From Methylophaga sp. (GTDB taxonomy: Bacteria > Pseudomonadota > Gammaproteobacteria > Nitrosococcales > Methylophagaceae), in the NCBI GenBank assembly GCA_026988435.1, contig JALSLH010000053.1:41556-105555 (forward strand): a stretch of DNA of 64,000 nucleotides, read 5' to 3'. The position numbers were made by a program, and so were the translations under genes. This document shows, piece after piece, positions 55,451 to 64,000 of the stretch. Positions within the stretch are counted from its first letter, which is position 1. The number at the start of each line of letters is the position of its first letter. The notes under the pieces are model-generated. The model saw only the letters and a list, made by a program, of their open reading frames with translations. It had not been told where the DNA came from and searched no databases.

Positions 55451-57561
55451 GCTTTTCTCCAGCGTAATAATTGCATAACTAACAATAGGAAGAATCCCAT
55501 TATCAACTGTAATGTAGCGGGGGTTGCCGTTTGTGGAAGCTGCCCCATTTTCCATCCTGCGGGCATATTGCTGGCAATGGCGTTTGATTTTAGCTCAGCA
55601 TCTTTCGGGCGAACAGGTGTTTGTTCAACTGCCACCAAGGATGTAAACTTACTGACCAAATGATGCGCTAATGCCACATTAGCAATTGCATCTTTAATGT
55701 CTTCACGCTGATTCTGTGTGCGGTAATCATCCATCAAACTTGCAATTTTTCGACGTGCCCAAAAAGTTGAAACTGAATCTGATTCGGCACCCATGTGCAG
55801 CGCTACCTTTGTTTGCCACTGCGTTGTGCCAAGCATGCCTTTAATAGTGATATTGTCGGGCAAGTTATCGGCTCTTAATGTGACCAATAACGGTTCACCC
55901 AAATATAAATCAGGAATTACCCGCGGCCACTGTTCTAATACCGTGTCTGCAGGTAAATCAAGGGTGATATTTGTCACCGCTGGATGCGCTAGTTTAGTAA
56001 ATAATGCCTGCATTTTTTGTCTTACTTCTGACTCCGCGCCAATATAACTGTGACTGCCTCGGCCGTATTCAGCGGCTCTTTGCATAAAATGGCTATTGGG
56101 CGCACTGCCGATGCCGACAGTGAATAATCGACTTGTGCCTAGGTGTTGTTTGATTAAGTTAAAAAGCGCATCTTCATTGCCGACGCTACCATCGGTTAAG
56201 AACATAATTTGACGGATACCCTTTGTTTTTTGTTCACTGGTTAAAGCCAATTTTAATGCCGGCGCCATTTCTGTTCCGCCAGCGGCGCGCAACCAATTCA
56301 CAAAATCACGCGCAATATCCAAATTATCGTCCGTTGCCAACAATGCATGTTCAAACAGGCTTTCTAAATCATCACTAAAACGGATAATATTAAAACTATC
56401 TTGTGGCCGTAATTGATCGAGACCATATAATAATGCGCTTCGTGCTTGTTTAATTGATGTGCCATCCATTGAGCCTGAGGTATCAACAATAAAAATCATT
56501 TCTCGGGCAATACTTTGTGTATTCATTTGTTTGGGCGGCATTAACATCACCATCGCATAATCTTGATTGTTTTTACGTTGCTTGAATAAAGCAGCTTGCG
56601 GGGTGAATTGCGGTTTTGCCTTCCATACCAATTCAAAATCACGATTAGCGGGAACGGCGCCCATTAATGAAATATTCCGTGTGCCATCTTTCAGTTCAAT
56701 ATTTTCAACTTCGTGGTAACGGCTGATCACGCTATCGACCGGAAAACCTGCCGCCAGCATCACCTTCAAATTAACCGGGTTATGGTCACTTTCACCTACG
56801 ACAACAGGCGGTGTTATTTGTGATGCATCAGACACTTGATCGGTATTCATTGCCCAACCAGAACCATTTACTTCGCTAAGATCTTCAATTTGATTACTAA
56901 TTTTGCCCGGAATATATCGTGGCGCAACTACCATCGGAAAGCGTAAGCTGAATTCATCTTCATTTTGTGTCACCATTTGTTGATATTCAATGGTGATGGT
57001 AATGCTGTCTCCCGGTGCAATATTCGCCACTGAACTGGTGAAGATATTCGGGCGTTGTTGTTCAAGCAGTGTGGCTCTTTTGCCCGATGCTTTCGCCGCC
57101 TCATAAATCTTTTTAGCTTCCGCTTTACGTTTAATCTCACCGATAATGATACGTTCACCCACTTTCATTTGTAGATGATCCACTGCCGCGGTTTCAGGCA
57201 ACGGGAAAACATAGATCCCCTCTTGCCATGAATCCGTTGGATTAGTGAATGTTTGGCTCACTTGCACACGAGCTAACAAACCATTCACCTTGATCTCAAC
57301 ATCTGTTGCTAAATTAGGGCTAGCAAGATAATGACCGTCATCGTGACGAAAAACTAATTGACCTGATGACACATCATTAAAATGCCGAACTGTTTCAAGT
57401 TTAATTTCTTCACCGTCCGCCGCTTGAGCCGATGATGCAAAGATGATTAAACTTGCAATTGCCAGACTAATCGCTAAGCCAATAATACAGCTGTAAAACA
57501 CACAGCGCCCTAAGCTGATAAGCAGATTATTTTTTACTGATGACTTAATGGTAATGGCCAT
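55447..57561 (-). CDS. Sortase target protein with VIT and VWA domains
   Basis: A 704-residue exported protein. The N-terminal signal region is long (VFYSCIIGLAISLAIASLII). A VIT domain follows (ATDVEIKVNGLLARVQVSQT and WQEGIYVFPLPETAAVDHL). The VWA domain has the MIDAS site VDTSGSMDGTS and LTDGSVGNED. The C-terminus is a cell-surface sorting signal: LPQTATPATLQ, a hydrophobic helix (LIMGFFLLLVMQLL) and basic RWRKA. This is the known marine-type target paired with its dedicated sortase; the role is unknown, possibly adhesion. The overlap with the sortase gene confirms the pair. Confidence 0.92.
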   Translation of the reverse strand: MAITIKSSVKNNLLISLGRCVFYSCIIGLAISLAIASLIIFASSAQAADGEEIKLETVRHFNDVSSGQLVFRHDDGHYLASPNLATDVEIKVNGLLARVQVSQTFTNPTDSWQEGIYVFPLPETAAVDHLQMKVGERIIIGEIKRKAEAKKIYEAAKASGKRATLLEQQRPNIFTSSVANIAPGDSITITIEYQQMVTQNEDEFSLRFPMVVAPRYIPGKISNQIEDLSEVNGSGWAMNTDQVSDASQITPPVVVGESDHNPVNLKVMLAAGFPVDSVISRYHEVENIELKDGTRNISLMGAVPANRDFELVWKAKPQFTPQAALFKQRKNNQDYAMVMLMPPKQMNTQSIAREMIFIVDTSGSMDGTSIKQARSALLYGLDQLRPQDSFNIIRFSDDLESLFEHALLATDDNLDIARDFVNWLRAAGGTEMAPALKLALTSEQKTKGIRQIMFLTDGSVGNEDALFNLIKQHLGTSRLFTVGIGSAPNSHFMQRAAEYGRGSHSYIGAESEVRQKMQALFTKLAHPAVTNITLDLPADTVLEQWPRVIPDLYLGEPLLVTLRADNLPDNITIKGMLGTTQWQTKVALHMGAESDSVSTFWARRKIASLMDDYRTQNQREDIKDAIANVALAHHLVSKFTSLVAVEQTPVRPKDAELKSNAIASNMPAGWKMGQLPQTATPATLQLIMGFFLLLVMQLLRWRKA

Positions 57562-57578
57562 GATATTTCCTCTCGTTT

Positions 57579-57622
57579 AAGGGGCTCGAGTTAATTCCGA
57601 ATGAATTAATCAGGAGCCCCTT
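57579..57622. repeat. Palindrome upstream of the sortase-target gene
   Basis: Outer arms aaggggctc and gagcccctt plus inner arms ttaattc and gaattaa. It resembles family A in having AAGGGG ends and a TTAATT/GATT interior, but the middle word differs. It lies in the divergent gap shared with gshB. Confidence 0.65.
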
Positions 57623-57770
57623 TGGTTGATGACGAGTCCATTACATCAAGTCAGTCGGGAAATAAAGGGGATAAATTAAGGCAATGTGACGAACAATTGT
57701 GGCAAAAATCGGGCAGATGACTTCTATTCAGGTAAAATCATCTCACAACAACCATTAAGAGATTACCCGT

Positions 57771-58724
57771 ATGAGCATACGCATTGGGATTGTAATGGAT
57801 CCTATCTCAACAATTACGATCAAAAAAGACAGCAGTTTTGCCATGCTGTTAGCCGCTCAGGCTAAGGGCTGGTCACTTTTTTATATGGAGCAAGATGACT
57901 TATTCCTGCGCGATGGTATTGTCTCTGCCAAGATGCAGCCCTTATCCGTGGTTGAAGACGCTAATGGTTGGTATCAGTTAGGTGATGCCCTCACTCAACC
58001 TTTAGACAAGCTTGATGTTATTTTAATGCGCAAAGACCCCCCGTTTGATATGGAATATATTTACAGCACTTATCTGCTTGAACAAGCTCAATCGGCCGGT
58101 GTATTAGTGGTGAATAATCCACAAAGCTTACGCGATGCTAATGAAAAACTCTTTACCGCATGGTTTCCACAATGTTGCCCTAAAACATTAGTCACCCGCA
58201 AAGCCAAATTGATCCGAGACTTTCAACAACAGTATCACGATATTATTCTAAAACCATTGGACGGCATGGGCGGCGCATCTATTTTTCGCGTTAAAGAAAA
58301 TGATCCCAATTTCAGTGTCATCATCGAAACACTCACTCATCACGGCAAAACATCCATTATGGTTCAGCAATTTATCCCTGAAATTGTCAATGGTGATAAA
58401 CGTATTTTGATGATTAATGGCGAGCCTGTACCTTATGCTTTAGCTCGCATTCCCGCTAAAGGTGAAACACGAGGCAACCTCGCTGCTGGCGGCCGCGCCC
58501 AAGGTCAAGAGTTGACCGACCACGATCACTGGATCTGCGAACAAGTCGGTCCAACATTACGAGAAAAAGGTTTATTATTTGTCGGTTTAGATGTGATTGG
58601 TGATTATTTAACCGAGATTAATGTCACCAGCCCAACCTGCATTCGTGAACTTGATTCACAGTTTGGTCTAAATATAGCCGGCGATTTAATGAATAGCATT
58701 GAACAACAACTAGCTTCACGCTAG
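57771..58724 (+). CDS. gshB: Glutathione synthetase
   Basis: Joins gamma-glutamylcysteine and glycine using ATP. The 317-residue ATP-grasp protein has IRIGIVMDPISTITIKKDSS, VLMRKDPPFDMEYIYSTYL-like VILMRKDPPFDMEYIYSTYL, the lysine LKPLDGMGGASIFRV, and the metal site GLDVIGDYLTEINVTSPT. The normal gammaproteobacterial type. Glutathione would also serve glutathione-linked detoxification and the Atm1-type exporter at 27 kb. Confidence 0.97.
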   Translation: MSIRIGIVMDPISTITIKKDSSFAMLLAAQAKGWSLFYMEQDDLFLRDGIVSAKMQPLSVVEDANGWYQLGDALTQPLDKLDVILMRKDPPFDMEYIYSTYLLEQAQSAGVLVVNNPQSLRDANEKLFTAWFPQCCPKTLVTRKAKLIRDFQQQYHDIILKPLDGMGGASIFRVKENDPNFSVIIETLTHHGKTSIMVQQFIPEIVNGDKRILMINGEPVPYALARIPAKGETRGNLAAGGRAQGQELTDHDHWICEQVGPTLREKGLLFVGLDVIGDYLTEINVTSPTCIRELDSQFGLNIAGDLMNSIEQQLASR

Positions 58725-58765
58725 TATTCATGCCTTGGATATAATAATAACGCAAAGGAACGTAT

Positions 58766-59953
58766 ATGAAAGCTCTCCAATTTAATGGTAACGGTACAGA
58801 ATATTTTAAAATCTGGATCGTTAATATTCTGCTGACTATTGTCACTTTAGGCATTTACTACCCATGGGCAAAAGTGCGTAGCCGCCGTTATTTTTATGGC
58901 AATACAGAATTAGATAATGCTAATTTTGAATATCATGCAACGGGTAAGCAGTTGTTCGTTAGCTATATTATTGCCATGGTGATCTTTGCTATTTATGTTG
59001 GTGTAGGCCAAGTCTTCCCCATGATAAGCGGCATTCTGGCTGTTCTATTTTTCTTTATCTTCCCTTGGATTATTTGGCGAAGTTTGAAGTTTAATTTCCG
59101 AATGAGTAGTTATCGTAATGTTCGCTTTGGCTTTAATGGTGCACTAGGGCGCTCTTATGCCGTTTTTATGGGTTATCCAATAGCCGTTATCTTCGCTTTT
59201 GTTATTTTGATCTTTATTGGTATAACCATAGGTGGAGGCATTGAGTCAGTATCATCTGGCATGGGAGCATTGCTTGTCATCCCAATGTTCATTTTAATGT
59301 TCTTGGCCTACCCCGCTTTTTTTGCCATGATGAATAAATTAAGCCAAAACTATGTCATCAATGGTGCTCATTTTGGTCAAGGTCAATTTTCTGCTGATCT
59401 TGAATTTAAACCCTTCTTTATCATTCTTTTAAAAGCGATGGGCTTAAGTATATTACTGTCAATTCTTGCTTTTATTGCTGTCGGTTTATTGGCATATTTA
59501 ATTGTCGGTGCTGATCAAATAATGACGCTAGGCGCTCAAATGCAGGCAATGGAACAAGGTGCTCAGCCTAATGCATTATTTTTTATTGTTATCTTTTCTG
59601 TTTATGCCTTTTTTATCGCTGTTGGCATGTATGTTCTTGCCTACATTAAAGCCAAAAATAGAGCTTATGTTTTTAGTAATACGACCTTAGATAACACCAT
59701 TAGTTTTGAATCTACATTACAAACTGGTCGATTTTTTTCAATCAGCCTAACAAATTTTATCTTACTTATTTTTACACTAGGTTTGGCTTACCCATGGGCT
59801 GCAGTTCGTCTGTACCGTTATTCCATTGAAAGCATTGAAGTCGAAGCTAAAGAAGGATTTGATGGTTATATGAGTAAAGCAGGCAGTGAAAATGCCTTAG
59901 GTGAAGAGCTGGGTGATGCCTTTGATATTGATGTAGGCGGCATTGCTTTTTAA
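58766..59953 (+). CDS. YjgN/DUF898 family membrane protein
   Basis: A 395-residue polytopic inner-membrane protein. DUF898 repeats are visible: FNGNGTEYFKIWIVNILLTI with LGIYYPWAKVRSRRYFYGN near the N-terminus, and a second similar unit near the C-terminus (TGRFFSISLTNFILLIFTLG with LAYPWAAVRLYRYS). About eight membrane helices lie between. Function is unknown. Its stop abuts the M48 peptidase start with a 1-bp overlap, and the pairing of DUF898 with M48 peptidases is common in proteobacteria. Confidence 0.88.
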   Translation: MKALQFNGNGTEYFKIWIVNILLTIVTLGIYYPWAKVRSRRYFYGNTELDNANFEYHATGKQLFVSYIIAMVIFAIYVGVGQVFPMISGILAVLFFFIFPWIIWRSLKFNFRMSSYRNVRFGFNGALGRSYAVFMGYPIAVIFAFVILIFIGITIGGGIESVSSGMGALLVIPMFILMFLAYPAFFAMMNKLSQNYVINGAHFGQGQFSADLEFKPFFIILLKAMGLSILLSILAFIAVGLLAYLIVGADQIMTLGAQMQAMEQGAQPNALFFIVIFSVYAFFIAVGMYVLAYIKAKNRAYVFSNTTLDNTISFESTLQTGRFFSISLTNFILLIFTLGLAYPWAAVRLYRYSIESIEVEAKEGFDGYMSKAGSENALGEELGDAFDIDVGGIAF

Positions 59954-61125
59954 TGATTGATGGCAAGCTTTATTTAGCAGGGCAATCTGATTTTAGCCCT
60001 GCTAAACTTTATTTACAGGCTGGTGGATTTCAACTTCATGCTGAAGGCAATCACACTGTAACTGGCTCGATAGATCAGCTGCATGTTGCCAACCGACTGG
60101 GTAATATTGCTCGCAAAATCACATTGCCCGATGGTAGTGTCTTTGAAACAAAAGACAATGATGCCATTGATAGCGCCTTTGCCAATAATAATCAATCCTC
60201 GGGATTTATGGGCTTTGTTCATATATTAGAACGCAATATGGCGTTGGCTATCTTTAGTATTTTCATAACCATCGGTGTTGTATTTGCTAGTTTTAAATGG
60301 GGCTTGCCTGCCGCCAGCCATGCAGTGGCAAGTGCACTGCCTGAATCTGCTAATCAGGCCTTGTCTGGCAATGTTTTAGAATTCCTCGATGAGCATTTTC
60401 TGGAAGAAACGAAGCTAGATGAAAAGCAACAAGAGCAGATCCGTCAACATTTCTTTGATACCATCGTGCCTTTGTATCAAGCAGAAGAAACACCTGAATT
60501 TAAGCTACATTTTCGACTCTGGCCACTAGGTGAAAAGGGCAGCATTCCTAATGCTTTGGCCTTGCCTTCTGGCGATATTGTTGTCACCGACCGTTTTATT
60601 GAGCTTGCACAATCTCAAGATGAAATTGATATTGTATTACTCCATGAAATGGGCCACGTAGTGGGTCGCCATTCTTTAGAACAGGTTATTGAGGGTAGCG
60701 CCATCGTTGTTGCGGTATCAATGGCCTTTGGTGATGTCAGCTGGTTAGCTGATATGGGTGTGGGGGTGGGGTCATTCTTAATAAGTAGTTTTTATTCTCG
60801 CGGGCATGAGGCCGAAGCCGACCTATTTGCTTATGAACACAGCCTGCAAGCGGGAATTAATCCAGCTAGTTTGGGTCTTATCTTAAACCGAATGGAGCAA
60901 GATATGCTTTTTGATCAACCTGATAGTAGCTGTAATAATAGTTCAACAAATAAAAAACCTAAGCCTGATATAACAACCGCTGAGCAAGATGAAAATAATC
61001 GCGAAGGAGTGTTAGGCTACTTTTCTACACACCCTAGCTCAGCTGAACGCACAGCAATGGGCAGGCGTTTTCAAACTTGTTTTGAACAAGGCCTAACCAC
61101 GTGTCCCGAAACGAAACATAAATGA
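59953..61125 (+). CDS. M48-family membrane metallopeptidase
   Basis: A 390-residue zinc peptidase. The N-terminal 90 residues are a small beta domain (KLYLAGQSDFSPAKLYLQAG), followed by a single membrane helix (MALAIFSIFITIGVVFASF). The peptidase domain has the zinc motif LLHEMGHVVGRHSLEQ and the third ligand in SRGHEAEADLFAYEHSL, plus YFSTHPSSAERTAMG. The catalytic domain should face the periplasm. It overlaps both DUF898 upstream and apbE downstream (4 bp). Confidence 0.9.
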   Translation: MIDGKLYLAGQSDFSPAKLYLQAGGFQLHAEGNHTVTGSIDQLHVANRLGNIARKITLPDGSVFETKDNDAIDSAFANNNQSSGFMGFVHILERNMALAIFSIFITIGVVFASFKWGLPAASHAVASALPESANQALSGNVLEFLDEHFLEETKLDEKQQEQIRQHFFDTIVPLYQAEETPEFKLHFRLWPLGEKGSIPNALALPSGDIVVTDRFIELAQSQDEIDIVLLHEMGHVVGRHSLEQVIEGSAIVVAVSMAFGDVSWLADMGVGVGSFLISSFYSRGHEAEADLFAYEHSLQAGINPASLGLILNRMEQDMLFDQPDSSCNNSSTNKKPKPDITTAEQDENNREGVLGYFSTHPSSAERTAMGRRFQTCFEQGLTTCPETKHK

Positions 61126-62168
61126 ACGCTATGAAAATTATTCCTTTACTTCTTATTTGTTGCAGCTTGTTACTCAGCGCCTGCGATTCTGAACCTCGTG
61201 CGCGCCAAGCAAAGTTCTATGCCTTTGGTACTGAGATTGATGTTAGCCTTTATGATGTTGATGAAGAAACAGCCAACAATACAATTGATGTTTTGGAGCA
61301 GACCTTTTCTAATGTCAATAATACGTGGCATGCATGGCAACCCAGCACACTGACACGCATTAATGAAGCCATTGCCTTAGGTCAAACAATTGCCATTGAG
61401 GAAGACGTTGCCCAACTGATTAACTTGGCTGCTTCATATGCGACGAAAAGCCAACACTTATTTAACCCCGCCGCGGGTAAGTTATTTGAACTGTGGGGTT
61501 TCCATCAAGATAATTGGTTTGAATCTCACCCTCCGCCAAGCGATCAAGAAATAAATAACTGGCTCGCTAGCACGCCGACCATGGAAGACATTCACATTGA
61601 AAATGGCGAACTCACCAGTTGCAATCCATCAGTTAAATTAGGTTTTGGTGCGTTTGCTAAAGGTTATGCTGTCGACAAGGCCATTGCCGCATTGCAACAA
61701 CAGGGCATTAGTGATGCCATTGTTAATATCGGTGGTGATCTGCGCGCTATTGGCTCGCACGGCAAACGACCTTGGGTTATTGGTATCCGTCATCCGCGTC
61801 AAGATGGCATAATCGCATCAATAGCATTACATGGTGATGAAAGTGTGTTCACTTCTGGCGATTACGAACGTTTTTTCCTCTATGAAGGCAAACGTTACCC
61901 TCATATCATTGACCCACGTACTGGCTATCCAGCTGATAAAGCCATGTCTGTTACTGTCTTACATAATAACGCTTCACTAGCTGATGCCGCCGCAACCGCC
62001 CTTTTTGTCGCTGGCGATAATTGGCCTGAAATTGCGAAATCGATGGGGATTACTCATGTTATGTTAGTCAAGCCTGATGGCCAGATTGAGATGTCTCCTC
62101 AAATGGTTGACCGAATTCAATTAATCAATAACCATAAACCCGTTATAATTCGCAGTGAAGAATCTTAA
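61122..62168 (+). CDS. apbE: FAD:protein FMN transferase (ApbE family lipoprotein)
   Basis: A 348-residue periplasmic flavinyltransferase that attaches FMN to Thr/Ser of target proteins such as NqrB/RnfD subunits. Signal peptide and lipobox: LLLICCSLLLSACDSEP. Conserved features are FAKGYAVDKAIAALQQQG, NIGGDLRAIGSHGKRPW, VFTSGDYERFFLYEGKRYPH with IIDPRTGYP, and SLADAAATALFV. No obvious flavinylation target lies in the window. It overlaps the M48 gene and is followed 11 bp later by the TonB-like gene. Confidence 0.93.
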   Translation: MNAMKIIPLLLICCSLLLSACDSEPRARQAKFYAFGTEIDVSLYDVDEETANNTIDVLEQTFSNVNNTWHAWQPSTLTRINEAIALGQTIAIEEDVAQLINLAASYATKSQHLFNPAAGKLFELWGFHQDNWFESHPPPSDQEINNWLASTPTMEDIHIENGELTSCNPSVKLGFGAFAKGYAVDKAIAALQQQGISDAIVNIGGDLRAIGSHGKRPWVIGIRHPRQDGIIASIALHGDESVFTSGDYERFFLYEGKRYPHIIDPRTGYPADKAMSVTVLHNNASLADAAATALFVAGDNWPEIAKSMGITHVMLVKPDGQIEMSPQMVDRIQLINNHKPVIIRSEES

Positions 62169-62179
62169 ACTCAAAAACT

Positions 62180-63208
62180 ATGGCAAGCAGAACAACTAAT
62201 ACCGACCGGCTTATATTCACCCTACTGTTTTCAGTTATCATTCATTTGGTCATTGTCTTGGGGATAAGTTTTAACGTCACTTCTCCGCCGACAAATACGC
62301 CACTAGTTAATCTAGATATCACGCTGGTAAAACAACAAACAGAAGAAGCCCCTGAACAAGCTGATTTTTATGCGCAGGCTAATAATGAAGGTGGTGGCGA
62401 AACAGAAGAAGCCATGCCCGACCCCACACCCAATATAGTTGACTCCTCTTCAAGTGACGCACCTGATTCTGATAGCGATGTGCCCTTTACGCCACCTGTT
62501 CCAGCGCCTATCACTCAAATAGAACCCCAGCAAACTAATGAGCCACCGACTCCTGAGCCTATCACCCCTGAAGTTGTCGAAGCAGTTATTGAGGCAGTCA
62601 AGCCTGATCCTGTTGTTCAAGAAAAGAAACCGCCTCAACAAGAAAAAATAATTACACAACAACATGCCGAGCGGAAAGTTGAGCAAACTCCCGAGCCAGA
62701 TGAAACTGTTAAAGCGGCAGAAGAAGCGGTAAAACCTAAACCCCAATTATCAGCCCAAGAAATGATGTTTCAGGCTCGAAATAATCTTGCCGATTTACAA
62801 AGAGCATTGGATGTTTCCACTAAAGCATTAAGCAAGCGTCCACGAAGACTGAAAATAAGTTCATCAACCAAAGCACTTGCCGCTGCAGCTTATATGAAGT
62901 CATGGGCAATGAAAGTAGAACGCATTGGTAATACAAATTACCCACAAGAAGCCAAAAAACAAGATATCAATGGCAGTTTAATGCTCAGTGTTGATATTGA
63001 ATCAGATGGCAGTGTTGGGCCGAATGGTATCGTAATTTCACGATCATCTGGATATGATGTTTTAGATCAAGCGGCAGTGCGAATCGTTCGCTTAGGTGCG
63101 CCATATGCCGCTATTCCTAAAGATGTGCTTCCTGAAGGCTACGATGCTCTGACGATTATTCGCACATGGCGATTTGAAACCAACCGTGGCTTATCTTCAG
63201 GAAAGTAA
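62180..63208 (+). CDS. TonB-family energy transducer
   Basis: A 342-residue protein with an N-terminal anchor helix (LIFTLLFSVIIHLVIVLGIS) containing the characteristic His. A long Pro/Glu-rich periplasmic linker follows (about residues 75-190, PPVPAPITQ, PPTPEPITPEVVEAVIEAVK). The C-terminal TonB domain is NTNYPQEAKKQDINGSLMLS through IIRTWRFETN. It would carry proton-motive energy to outer-membrane receptors. No exbB/exbD is adjacent. The 3' end overlaps the convergent CYTH gene by 12 bp. Confidence 0.9.
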   Translation: MASRTTNTDRLIFTLLFSVIIHLVIVLGISFNVTSPPTNTPLVNLDITLVKQQTEEAPEQADFYAQANNEGGGETEEAMPDPTPNIVDSSSSDAPDSDSDVPFTPPVPAPITQIEPQQTNEPPTPEPITPEVVEAVIEAVKPDPVVQEKKPPQQEKIITQQHAERKVEQTPEPDETVKAAEEAVKPKPQLSAQEMMFQARNNLADLQRALDVSTKALSKRPRRLKISSSTKALAAAAYMKSWAMKVERIGNTNYPQEAKKQDINGSLMLSVDIESDGSVGPNGIVISRSSGYDVLDQAAVRIVRLGAPYAAIPKDVLPEGYDALTIIRTWRFETNRGLSSGK

Positions 63209-63802
63209 TTGGTAGCCTAACTGCGCTTTATTACCGTTGCTTGGTGCTAGATCTAGGCGTTCTGAAATCATTCTTGCAAAGTGTGTGAGCTGTTTAACTG
63301 AACCCGACTTTAATTCCATTTCTATTTCATGTATCGGTGTACTTAATTGTTTTGCTGTGACTTTGCCGAAATCATAAGCGAACTCAATCTGGGTGTTATC
63401 CGCTAATGTTATCTGTAGTGTTTCTCGAACAAAATCAGTTGTAAAAAGAGGCATTAATGCTGACCATCTTACTTGGTCTTCAACGATATCTTTCAATGGC
63501 GTTTGTTTTAGTAACAACAAATCAAATGCCTGACTGTCTAACTCATATTCCCACTCTTGGCGTTGATGCAAACCATTTTCAACACTACCCGATGTTTTAA
63601 CCGTTTGTAGCCAATGACCACCTTTATTACGCAACCTCAAACCTAAACCTTGCATCACTAAGTAATGGTCATCCGTGTCGTAATAAGTGCTCACTAACCG
63701 CTGCGTTTCAATATCACCATCGGCGAGCGCACACAGCCATGTTAGTGATCTCAAATCAAGCTTGTCACCCAGAACCTGTAATTTAACTTCTTGTTCTAAC
63801 AT
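63197..63802 (-). CDS. CYTH-domain protein (inorganic triphosphatase-like)
   Basis: A 201-residue CYTH protein. It has the N-terminal ExExK motif (EQEVKLQV), RLVSTYYDTDDHYLVMQGL, LRLRNKGGHWLQTVK, and the C-terminal EIEMELKSGSVKQL. E. coli YgiF has CYTH plus CHAD; here only CYTH is present. Likely activity is hydrolysis of inorganic triphosphate, inferred from family. Its ATG overlaps the stop of the upstream toxin gene (TAATG). Confidence 0.88.
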   Translation of the reverse strand: MLEQEVKLQVLGDKLDLRSLTWLCALADGDIETQRLVSTYYDTDDHYLVMQGLGLRLRNKGGHWLQTVKTSGSVENGLHQRQEWEYELDSQAFDLLLLKQTPLKDIVEDQVRWSALMPLFTTDFVRETLQITLADNTQIEFAYDFGKVTAKQLSTPIHEIEMELKSGSVKQLTHFARMISERLDLAPSNGNKAQLGYQLLS

Positions 63803-64000
63803 TATCGTTTTAAATGCCGACTGACATCCATACGCTGATGGAGAACACGTAAAATCACCAACTCATCCCTTGTGTCACGGTAAAAAATAAGATGCTTTTG
63901 AATTGAATAGCAATATAACCCCTTGACGACATCATCACGTGATATTCCTGAAATGGTTGAAATGGCTAAGTCATTAAAACATTGTTGAATAACACTAAGA
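63802..64000 (-). CDS. ParE/RelE-family toxin, C-terminal part (5' end off window)
   Basis: Sixty-five codons of a minus-strand frame run from the window edge to a TAA at 63802-63804. The translated part includes SGISRDDVVKGLYCYSIQKH, LIFYRDTRDELVILRVLHQR and ends MDVSRHLKR, the typical C-terminal pattern of ParE-type gyrase toxins. The partner antitoxin would lie outside the window. The TAATG overlap with the CYTH gene is unexpected for a toxin locus. Confidence 0.8.
   Translation of the reverse strand, partial: LSVIQQCFNDLAISTISGISRDDVVKGLYCYSIQKHLIFYRDTRDELVILRVLHQRMDVSRHLKR

Noticed and set aside
55451..55555. Upstream extension of the sortase gene by 35 codons
   Set aside because: It lies inside the target-protein gene; the ATG overlapping the target's stop codon gives a normal sortase.
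1..64000. CRISPR array, tRNA or rRNA genes
   Set aside because: I saw no regularly spaced direct-repeat array, no cloverleaf-like tRNA sequence and no rRNA signature by eye; a dedicated search could still find a tRNA I missed.

Overview
The window looks like a chromosomal stretch of an AT-rich, Gram-negative gammaproteobacterial methylotroph. Gammaproteobacterial gene orders are preserved: pilB-pilC-pilD-coaE-zapD-yacG, lptM-lysA-dapF-DUF484-xerC, petABC-sspAB, and glyQ-glyS-gmhB-plsC. LPS heptose genes (hldE, waaC, gmhB) confirm an outer membrane. Methylotrophy is shown by a lanthanide-type methanol dehydrogenase (XoxF), its partner protein and tetrahydromethanopterin (H4MPT) genes. A Methylophaga-like or Methylococcales-like organism would fit, but I cannot settle the genus from sequence alone.

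Layout. 0-5.2 kb: a partial sulfatase-type membrane transferase, then hldE, waaC, thrB and a DUF2782 gene, all on the minus strand and separated by palindromic repeats. 5.3-9.5 kb: polA, which carries such a palindrome in frame, and a FadL-type porin. 9.5-12.8 kb: a composite repeat, a split Aer-like receptor pair (PAS protein plus CZB chemoreceptor) and a response-regulator diguanylate cyclase. 12.8-16.7 kb: the lysine/diaminopimelate and xerC operon, including a 42-residue lptM. 16.7-22.7 kb: a MITE-like element, then the type IV pilus assembly operon. 22.7-27.3 kb: nadA, mutT, aspS and small zinc proteins. 27.4-33.6 kb: an Atm1-type ABC exporter, the cytochrome bc1 complex and sspAB.

33.6-46.3 kb is the C1 island. 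It holds an unknown secreted protein, a DUF302 lipoprotein, a XoxJ-cytochrome c fusion, xoxF, gltX, a quinoprotein-relay metallohydrolase, a fused SoxYZ-like carrier, a small cysteine protein, two MtdB-family dehydrogenases flanking beta-RFAP synthase, and an ATP-grasp ligase. Methanol would be oxidised in the periplasm by XoxF, with electrons passing to the fused cytochrome. Formaldehyde would be bound to H4MPT and oxidised in the cytoplasm by the MtdB enzymes. The relay hydrolase and SoxYZ carrier have no firmly known role and are the best candidate for undescribed biochemistry here.

46.3-52.7 kb: a FimX-like protein, plsC, gmhB, glyS and glyQ. 52.7-54.75 kb: a short orphan integron-cassette region with attC-like sites, an HNH-like gene and a HEPN-like gene, and no integrase in view. 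54.7-57.6 kb: a proteobacterial sortase and its VIT/VWA target; the sortase gene carries another in-frame palindrome. 57.7-64 kb: gshB, a DUF898-M48-ApbE-TonB run, a CYTH protein and the end of a ParE-type toxin gene.

Several families of small palindromic or MITE-like elements are scattered through the window, and two sit inside reading frames. I saw no tRNA, rRNA, CRISPR array or full-length transposase gene.
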